64,000 nt of DNA from positions 90,001-154,000 of the forward strand of contig JAVGVS010000528.1 of assembly GCA_032718565.1 (NCBI GenBank), written 5' to 3'. The position numbers were made by a program, and so were the translations under genes. This document shows positions 62,301 through 64,000 of the stretch, in pieces (positions within the stretch are counted from its first letter, which is position 1; each line of letters opens with the position of its first letter). The notes under the pieces were generated by a model. The model was not told the DNA's origin. It was given only the letters and a program-made list of their open reading frames with translations, and made no database searches. Origin of the DNA: Distichodus sexfasciatus (lineage: Eukaryota > Chordata > Actinopteri > Characiformes > Distichodontidae).

Positions 62301-63676
62301 AGAGTTGAACGCGGAAAAGATGAGATTTTGCTGGTGAACGTTCCACTGCCTGCTCAGAATTTTGCCACAAAATAACACCATACATTTTAAGACAGAAGGC
62401 GCGGGCCGTATAAAATCCCACCTTAGACTTTGGACATGCCCGGCACAAGCGCTACCTTTCCCACGTACAATAAATACGTCATCAAATATCAGACAAATTT
62501 AAGTATCTGTCTGATGCCAATGACTTAAAAGGAAAGCAGTTATCGTCTTATTCTGATTAGGGCTGGGTTCAAAAAATGGATTCACCGATCAATATCGATT
62601 CTCGTTCGAAAAATACGATACGGATTCAAAAATTCACAGATCGATCTTTTCCTGCGGCTATGCACTACCTCTCGCGTCCGCGCAAGGAGAGCTATGAAAA
62701 CGTGAGACCGGTGAAACCGAAACCAAATAGAGCCATGGCTGAAGCTGCTCCGCTCAAATCATAATGTCAGTAACGTTGTAGTGCAGTCCATCGACATAGG
62801 GATATGCTCGACTCAAGTTATTTTATAACCAAGCAAAACTAGTACTGACGCAAAGAAATCTCTAAATAAACTGATATCGAATCGAATCGAGAATTGAATC
62901 GGATCATGGCCTTGTGAATCGGAATCGAATCGATTCAGGAAATCAGCAACGATACCCAGACCAAATTCTGATATGATTCTGATATTTTTGTGCAAGCCTT
63001 AACGTTACGATCTCAGTTGCTTGGACCGTCACTGCTCATACAAATGAAGTAGATGCTAGAGTGCACTCTGCCTACGGATGCACACTGCTTATAGTTGCAG
63101 AATATATTTGAAAAGTAAAATTATTATCCCCTCTCAATGCAGCAAGCTGCCGTACGACGTGACTCCGGAGCAGGCCATGAGCCACGAGGAGGTGCGCAAC
63201 CGTCTGGAGGCGTCCATTAAGAACATGCGCACCGTCACCGACAAGTTCCTGTCTGCCATCGTGGTGTCTGTTGACAAAATCCCGTGAGTATCCAAACCAA
63301 TACGCACCAGTTCCACCTGAGAGTTACGCTGAAGTCCATCTGGAGCTCTACGTCTACATATGTCAATACTTACAGCTGGGCGATATCATGATCAATTAAA
63401 CATGTCGTTATGAGCGTCATTTAATAAATAATGAAGGATTATTGTGTTCTTTGTTTTTGATTGAGGTTCTCAACGTCAGTTTGATGACCTTACCCAGCAT
63501 TAGTTAGAATATTCTGTCGTGTTGAGCTGCCGCTGCTTGGTTTGGGTTGGGAGTGGGGTTGTCACTCTCACCCGCTCGTGTTCATTTGCAGGTACGGGAT
63601 GCGTTTCATTGCCAAGGTGCTGAAGGACACACTGCACGAGAAGTTCCCCGACGCAACAGAGGACGAGCTGTTAAAG
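30656..63676 (+). CDS. iqgap1: IQ motif-containing GTPase-activating-protein-like scaffold IQGAP1 (5' 27 coding exons; 3' end outside window)
   Basis: Coding exons: 30656-30701, 33117-33219, 43923-44079, 44162-44239, 45184-45260, 47262-47329, 48163-48276, 48507-48685, 48880-48967, 49057-49220, 49530-49614, 49738-49901, 50366-50526, 51704-51828, 52109-52272, 56692-56782, 56901-57068, 58174-58316, 58794-58964, 59219-59302, 59395-59466, 59556-59625, 60369-60733, 61027-61190, 61309-61533, 63143-63283, 63592-63676. They total 3552 nt, 1184 codons with no stop, against about 1657 aa in human. Domains: calponin-homology about 45-160, IQGAP helical repeats about 205-665, WW about 680-712, four IQ motifs about 740-855, and GAP-related domain from about 995 to the window edge. 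IQGAP1 is a cytoplasmic scaffold binding F-actin, calmodulin, Cdc42/Rac1, MAPK components and beta-catenin. VTGNPT (Thr 1045) stands where true RasGAPs have the arginine finger, so GAP catalysis is not expected. Close residue match to mammalian IQGAP1, including the WW domain, supports IQGAP1 over IQGAP2/3. All introns are GT-AG except intron 5 (GC-AG). Exon 27 ends at a donor, and more exons must follow. Confidence 0.95.
30850..31175 (+). repeat. Degenerate TAGTTTGAGGTGTAGTTAG tandem repeat in iqgap1 intron 1
   Basis: Units such as TAGTTTGAGGTGTAG recur irregularly. A longer block around TATTTTGTCTTGTTAGTGTA appears twice (about 31061 and 31121). It starts about 150 bp after exon 1. Confidence 0.6.
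31831..32175 (+). mobile_element. MITE family F1 copy without SINE (iqgap1 intron 1)
   Basis: GGTGTACCGATACATCAACG at 31834, GAGCTCAGGAATAAA near 31970, TTAAATCAGCATATGACATT near 32042, ending near GTGATTTACAACCAC at 32158. It gives the family order without the SINE seen in two other copies. Confidence 0.5.
33117..33219 (+). CDS. iqgap1: iqgap1 exon 2
   Basis: Residues 16-50, SVLDGVERLTAEEMDERR and YEYLCHLEEAK, the lead-in to the CH domain. It has one residue more than mammals (GVER for NER). Acceptor CGGTAG|, donor ACG|GTAGGA. Confidence 0.92.
34225..34430 (+). repeat. Interspersed repeat family F3 copy
   Basis: Shares GCTGGGATATTGTTTCTAAT and GAAGGAAACACAGAG with 43310-43490, and TTGTCCTCAT with others. 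Probably a non-autonomous DNA transposon of the GCTGGGCAATAT type. Confidence 0.45.
37085..37545 (-). repeat. Interspersed repeat family F3 copy, minus orientation
   Basis: Contains AGAAACAGTATCCCAGCTTT and CTGTGAGGACCAACAACCCA, and ends GAGGTGATATTGCCCTGCTC. These are the reverse of the 34225 and 43310 copies. Confidence 0.45.
39066..39265 (+). mobile_element. SINE family B, near full length, plus orientation
   Basis: Head TTGGCGGTGGTCGAGTGGTG, B-box-like GTGGGTTTGAGTCC, body CTAAGTTGCTGCAGGGAGAC, tail GAAAGTTGCTCTGGAGAAGA then CGTCTGCTAAATGATGTAGA. This is the clearest copy of the family. Confidence 0.8.
41280..41850 (-). repeat. Interspersed repeat family F3 copy, rearranged
   Basis: Ends GAGGTGATATTGCCCAGTCC as in 37085-37545, with CATAAAGATATGCACTC near 41696. 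The internal part differs (41420-41670), suggesting another insertion or divergence. Confidence 0.35.
42595..42815 (-). mobile_element. tRNA-derived SINE (family A), near full length
   Basis: Minus strand: TTGGTGGGATAACGGTATGG head, GATCAGAAGGTTGCCGACCG, AGCAAGGTACCGTCCCCAAG, CTGCCCACTGCTACTTCACG and a GTTGTGGTGCACTGTGTGCT end. Confidence 0.75.
43310..43500 (+). repeat. Interspersed repeat family F3 copy
   Basis: AGAGCTGGACAAATCATTAT start, GCTGGGATATTGTTTCTAAT and AGGAAACACAGAGTCATAG end. Related to 34225-34430. Confidence 0.45.
43878..43898 (+). repeat. (TG)n tract in front of the exon 3 acceptor
   Basis: About ten TG units followed by GGTTGTGGTTGTGGTTGCTG and the acceptor at 43922. UG-rich RNA here could bind CELF or TDP-43 type proteins. 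Confidence 0.8.
43923..44079 (+). CDS. iqgap1: iqgap1 exon 3
   Basis: Residues 50-102, the start of the CH actin-binding domain (WMEACLDEELPPTTELEEGL, YDREQTRYK). The acceptor is preceded by a (TG)n and GGTTGT run rather than a pyrimidine tract. Donor AAG|GTGAGG. Confidence 0.95.
44162..44239 (+). CDS. iqgap1: iqgap1 exon 4
   Basis: Residues 103-128, CH domain (ATGLHFRHTDNIIQWLNAMA). Acceptor CTGCAG|, donor AAG|GTGAGC. A (GAT)n run follows within 25 bp. Confidence 0.95.
44262..44311 (+). repeat. (GAT)n microsatellite in intron 4
   Basis: About 15 GAT units begin roughly 20 bp after the exon 4 donor. Confidence 0.9.
44320..44915 (+). mobile_element. MITE family F1 copy with nested F2 MITE
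   Basis: ATCAATACATCGATTCAGTG at the left and ATGTCGATCACTGGCTCCTG plus GCAACTTGATTTACACCTCA at the right (44786-44910) are F1. The middle 44404-44675 is an F2 MITE. Confidence 0.5.
44404..44675 (+). mobile_element. MITE family F2 copy
   Basis: CTCCTCATTCACCAAAGTTT at the left; GAACACTCTGGTGAATGTCA, TGTGAAACTGAGAACAAATT and GCTGAATGAGATCCAGG at the right. Same end layout as the 59685-60330 copy. Confidence 0.5.
45184..45260 (+). CDS. iqgap1: iqgap1 exon 5, GC donor
   Basis: Residues 129-154, CH domain (IFYPETTDIYDRKNMPRCIY). It ends CTCAG|GCAGGT, a GC 5' splice site that alone joins exon 6 in frame. Acceptor follows a (TCTG)n/(CT)n tract and ends CCCCAG|. Confidence 0.92.
45251..45270 (+). 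promoter_or_regulatory. iqgap1: Overlapping GC and GT 5' splice sites of exon 5
   Basis: The sequence reads CTCTCAG|GCAG|GTGGCT. Splicing at GC (45261) keeps the reading frame into exon 6 (residues H-A-L-S-L-Y). Splicing at the GT four bases later (45265) adds 4 nt and shifts the frame. Confidence 0.8.
45356..46552 (+). repeat. 48-bp G-rich minisatellite in iqgap1 intron 5
   Basis: About 25 head-to-tail units with period 48 bp. Each carries GGGGCGTGGTTAAAGAG, a GGGGGCGGGGTGTA block (Sp1/KLF-like GC box) and CGGTGGTAGTGGTTT. Units vary at a few sites (TGTATTGC or TGTAACAC; GTTTGGGG or GTTAGGGG). A disturbed zone lies at about 46245-46345. Since 48 is a multiple of 3, long open frames run through it on both strands without being genes. 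Confidence 0.95.
46981..47050 (+). repeat. G-run cluster with G-quadruplex potential in intron 5
   Basis: Runs of 3-6 G recur with short gaps (GGGTAGAGGATGGGGGG, GTAGGGGGTC, GGGCGGGG), on the transcribed-sense strand, about 210 bp before exon 6. Confidence 0.6.
47262..47329 (+). CDS. iqgap1: iqgap1 exon 6
   Basis: Residues 154-177, end of CH domain (LYLFKLGLAPQITDLYGKVA). Acceptor TTTCCAG|, donor ACGG|GTGAGT. Confidence 0.95.
48163..48276 (+). CDS. iqgap1: iqgap1 exon 7
   Basis: Residues 177-215, EEEINNMKSELEKYNIQMPA and the SKIGGILASELSVDEAA linker after the CH domain. Acceptor GTCTCAG|, donor CAT|GTGAGA. Confidence 0.95.
48507..48685 (+). CDS. iqgap1: iqgap1 exon 8
   Basis: Residues 215-274, first IQGAP helical repeat (HAAVIAINEAIDHGDAEGTL). 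Acceptor after (GT)n: TTTTGAGCAG|. Donor AGG|GTACCA. Confidence 0.93.
48880..48967 (+). CDS. iqgap1: iqgap1 exon 9
   Basis: Residues 275-304, ERDVYEELLTHAEIQGNVNK. Acceptor after (GT)n: GTTGTAG|. Donor ACG|GTACGT. Confidence 0.93.
49057..49220 (+). CDS. iqgap1: iqgap1 exon 10
   Basis: Residues 304-358, second helical repeat (ALSSADEALLSGDENRLYEV, ALGLRNLQGKNKGWYLKQLQ). Acceptor GTGCAG|, donor CAG|GTAGGA. Confidence 0.93.
49530..49614 (+). CDS. iqgap1: iqgap1 exon 11
   Basis: Residues 359-387, APGEALTKDELQSGVDVANG. Acceptor GTTCAG|, donor AAAA|GTATGA. Confidence 0.9.
49712..49732 (+). repeat. (TG)n tract before iqgap1 exon 12
   Basis: About ten TG units, six bases from the exon 12 acceptor at 49737. 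Confidence 0.85.
49738..49901 (+). CDS. iqgap1: iqgap1 exon 12
   Basis: Residues 387-441, VERINAAIRKGVPEDTVKEL and NPEAQLPQVYP. Its acceptor follows (TG)n within 6 bp and its donor GAG|GTACAC runs straight into (CA)n, so complementary repeats frame the exon. Confidence 0.94.
49902..49933 (+). repeat. (CA)n tract at the iqgap1 exon 12 donor
   Basis: The donor GTACACAC leads directly into about nine CA units, then CAAACACACAG. CA-rich RNA near a 5' splice site is a known hnRNP L target. Confidence 0.85.
50366..50526 (+). CDS. iqgap1: iqgap1 exon 13
   Basis: Residues 442-495, GSLSHPELLVAVEMLSSVVL to SNVEDEYAQR. Acceptor TATGTGGTCAG| has a poor pyrimidine tract but is fixed by homology and phase. 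Donor AG|GTCAGA. Confidence 0.9.
51015..51350. repeat. Interspersed repeat family F3 copy
   Basis: AGGGCAGGGCAGTTATTCAA at the left, AATGTCCCCTTAAAAACACA in the middle, and ACTATGAGGACAAAAACCCC near 51240. Parts match 37085-37545 and 55128-55330. Confidence 0.4.
51704..51828 (+). CDS. iqgap1: iqgap1 exon 14
   Basis: Residues 495-537, RYIDELLRLKAATREEGSEY, TWNDIQACVDQVN. The acceptor follows about 45 bp of TG/TCTG repeat. Donor CAGA|GTGAGT. Confidence 0.94.
51990..52065 (+). mobile_element. SINE family A 5' fragment
   Basis: GGGTTGGTAGTATAGAGGTT and GACCGGAGGGTCAGGAAAGG, ACCGATGAGGT match the family A head. It lies 45 bp before the exon 15 acceptor. Confidence 0.5.
52109..52272 (+). CDS. iqgap1: iqgap1 exon 15
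   Basis: Residues 537-591, helical repeat (IAAIGQINEALDEGDPKKTL, DKLLEARREKAH). Acceptor CTCATAG|, donor CAC|GTAGGT. Confidence 0.94.
53565..54470 (+). repeat. ACTTAC-rich tandem array (period about 100 bp)
   Basis: Units of about 100 bp built from CATACTTAC, CTTATGTACTG and GACTGTACTTACAT. The marker GTGCATACTTACTA recurs at about 53911, 54010, 54200 and 54301, with a variant near 54109. The left part is interrupted by a MITE at 53598-53826. Confidence 0.85.
53598..53826. mobile_element. Short MITE with CAGGNATCCCAA ends, inserted in the tandem array
   Basis: Left end CAGGCATCCCAACCTGC. The right end, reverse-complemented, reads CAGGGATCCCAAGTCTCCC. The interior has mirrored TTTCCGGGAGG and CTCCCGGAACTT. 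Flanks both read ACTTAC, so duplication length is ambiguous within the array. Confidence 0.7.
56692..56782 (+). CDS. iqgap1: iqgap1 exon 16
   Basis: Residues 592-622, ETRDPSAVLWLDEIQEAILN. Acceptor after (GT)n: GTGTGCAG|. Donor CAGT|GTAGGA. Confidence 0.93.
56901..57068 (+). CDS. iqgap1: iqgap1 exon 17
   Basis: Residues 622-678, last helical repeat (QAIQAINEAVDSGDATQTLA, VTPECAQVYQQDLAKIK). Acceptor GCCACAG|, donor ACG|GTAAGA. Confidence 0.94.
57155..57345 (-). mobile_element. SINE family B, minus orientation
   Basis: TATCAGACACTCTTATGCAG tail, CCTGCAGCAACTTGGGGTTA body, and an AACCCACAACCTTTTGGTGC B-box region on the complement. It lies in iqgap1 intron 17. Confidence 0.7.
57567..57755 (-). 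mobile_element. SINE family B, minus orientation, diverged
   Basis: TCCATCCAGAGTCACTTACA tail, TTGAACCTACAACCTCTTGG B-box region, and a CCACCACCACC end. Same intron as the copy at 57155. Confidence 0.65.
58174..58316 (+). CDS. iqgap1: iqgap1 exon 18 (WW domain)
   Basis: Residues 678-725. WW domain with W685, W689 and the second signature position TWEEPPNF, plus the YYY core (HNYYYNLNTKEGTWEEPP). Acceptor CTGCAG|, donor CAG|GTGAGT. Confidence 0.95.
58794..58964 (+). CDS. iqgap1: iqgap1 exon 19 (first IQ motif)
   Basis: Residues 726-782, SGVTAAYNREQLWLANETLI and the first calmodulin-binding IQ-type motif LQARCRGYLVRRGL. The second IQ motif starts at its end (CIQ). Donor CAG|GTCAGC followed by CA repeats. 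Confidence 0.95.
59219..59302 (+). CDS. iqgap1: iqgap1 exon 20 (second IQ motif)
   Basis: Residues 783-810, AHWKGFKERKTFNNRKQFLK, continuing the IQ begun in exon 19. Acceptor GTTCAG|, donor AAG|GTAGGT. Confidence 0.95.
59395..59466 (+). CDS. iqgap1: iqgap1 exon 21 (third IQ motif)
   Basis: Residues 811-834, IQSMVRMHQARKKYRDRLQY. Acceptor GCTCAG|, donor CAC|GTGAGT. Confidence 0.95.
59556..59625 (+). CDS. iqgap1: iqgap1 exon 22 (fourth IQ motif)
   Basis: Residues 835-858, IDDVVKIQAFIRANKARDDY. Acceptor AACTCAG|, donor CTCA|GTAAGC. Confidence 0.95.
59685..60330 (+). mobile_element. MITE family F2, longest copy (iqgap1 intron 22)
   Basis: Left end TGGGCTCATTCACCAAAATC. The right end, reverse-complemented, reads TGGGCTTCATTCACTAACCC. 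The right half carries CCTTGGTGAATGTGGTGGTG and TGAAAACTGTGTAAA, as in the other copies. 646 bp, no coding domain. The right end lies 38 bp before the exon 23 acceptor. Confidence 0.65.
60369..60733 (+). CDS. iqgap1: iqgap1 exon 23
   Basis: Residues 858-979, the largest exon here: VVRKFVHLLDHSDQDFQEEL, NQQLENDLNLMDIKIGLLVK, KEKREKLEAYQNLFYLLQ. It is a charged, coiled-coil-prone region before the GAP-related domain. Acceptor CCCACAG|, donor CAG|GTGAGT. Confidence 0.96.
61027..61190 (+). CDS. iqgap1: iqgap1 exon 24
   Basis: Residues 980-1034, the start of the GAP-related domain (TNPTYLAKLIFQMPQNKSTK, LYNYASNQREEYLLLKLF). Acceptor CCTCAG|, donor CAA|GTGAGG. Confidence 0.96.
61309..61533 (+). 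CDS. iqgap1: iqgap1 exon 25
   Basis: Residues 1034-1109, GAP-related domain. VDQIQEIVTGNPTVIKMVVS has Thr at 1045 in place of a RasGAP catalytic arginine. RGARGQNALRQIL and DPVDIYKSWVNQMESQTGEA follow. Acceptor GAACAG|, donor CCAG|GTCAGA. Confidence 0.96.
61632..61745 (-). mobile_element. SINE family B fragment
   Basis: TTTATCAGACACTCTTATCC, CCTGCAGCAGCTTGGGTTAA and GGCATTTGAACCTCC, minus orientation, in intron 25. Confidence 0.6.
61750..63010. mobile_element. Nested DNA-transposon remnants in iqgap1 intron 25
   Basis: 61745-62540 begins AGAGATGCACGATAAGCGAA and has the ATATCCGATATTTTTCATAC and ATATCTGCCGATACGAG pattern of one fish hAT-like family. 62557-62985 begins AGGGCTGGGTTCAAAAAATG and has many ATCGAATCGA-type motifs of another. 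No transposase frame is left. Confidence 0.45.
63143..63283 (+). CDS. iqgap1: iqgap1 exon 26
   Basis: Residues 1109-1156, GAP-related domain (SKLPYDVTPEQAMSHEEVRN, FLSAIVVSVDKIP). Acceptor AATGCAG|, donor CC|GTGAGT. Confidence 0.96.
63592..63676 (+). CDS. iqgap1: iqgap1 exon 27, last in window
   Basis: Residues 1156-1184, YGMRFIAKVLKDTLHEKFPD then ATEDELLK. Acceptor TTTGCAG|, donor AAG|GTTTGT. The next exon of the GAP-related domain is beyond the window. Confidence 0.95.
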
Positions 63677-64000
63677 GTTTGTGCTGCCAAAAGACCCGTG
63701 ACCTGTCCCAGCAGACACAGCGGCTGTCAGATCAAATCCTCATAAATGTATGAAGATGTTTCATAACTGAATCCAAAACCAAGATTCAAGATTGTTGGTC
63801 ACATTCAGTTATAGAAGTACAACACGTGGTGAAATGCGTCTCGCTCTTCTCCGGCCTGCACGCTGTGGTTTGAACACTCTTCACATTTCACCTCTGACTG
63901 GTACTTATGTCAGCAGACGAGGAGATTAGAACCTGCTGTGGACTGAGTTCTGGTGTGAAGTCTTGTGAAAACGTCTCTTGATTTGTGGTGTGAATACTGT

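Overview
The window is vertebrate nuclear DNA, almost certainly from a teleost fish. It shows split genes with GT-AG introns, long introns full of microsatellites, several tRNA-derived SINE families, hAT-type and Tc1-type transposon remnants, and proteins of clear vertebrate families. A DANA/HE1-like SINE hints at an ostariophysan fish (characin, catfish or cyprinid relatives). That placement is an inference only.

Layout. 1-2605 holds transposon remnants. 2640-3070 is a CpG-rich stretch with a consensus CTCF core and an ATF/CREB-like site, probably the promoter side of the next gene. 4458-5612 (+) is a complete three-exon cdkn2aip gene (XRN2-binding XTBD domain plus C-terminal dsRNA-binding-like domain; 315 aa, much shorter than in mammals). 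5613-10450 is 3'UTR, a local A-B-A' duplication and nested transposons. 10455-11827 (-) is a complete three-exon CART neuropeptide precursor gene (126 aa) with a TATA box and a very long pyrimidine-rich repeat upstream. 12.8-26.2 kb is gene-poor and full of SINEs and MITEs. 26211-28040 (-) is a second, divergent three-exon CART-like precursor (99 aa) with a shortened mature peptide. 29408-30265 is a hAT element with a perfect 8-bp target-site duplication. From 30656 (+) to beyond the right edge runs iqgap1: 27 coding exons were assembled here, giving 1184 residues in one uninterrupted frame, from the N-terminus through the CH domain, IQGAP repeats, WW domain and four IQ motifs into the GAP-related domain. 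The rest of the GAP-related domain and the RasGAP C-terminal domain lie outside the window.

How the genes relate. There is no operon. CDKN2AIP is a nuclear stress/p53-pathway and XRN2-binding protein, the CART peptides are secreted neuropeptides, and IQGAP1 is a cytoskeletal scaffold binding actin, calmodulin and Cdc42/Rac1. The linkage is of evolutionary interest, above all the tandem CART pair next to iqgap1.

The most interesting signals are: the tandem CART paralogs with coding E-P repeats and one shortened mature peptide; a GC-AG intron in iqgap1 with a competing GT donor four bases downstream, followed by about 1.2 kb of a 48-bp G-rich minisatellite and a second G-rich cluster; (TG)n tracts directly before at least six iqgap1 acceptors; and exon 12 framed by complementary TG and CA repeats.
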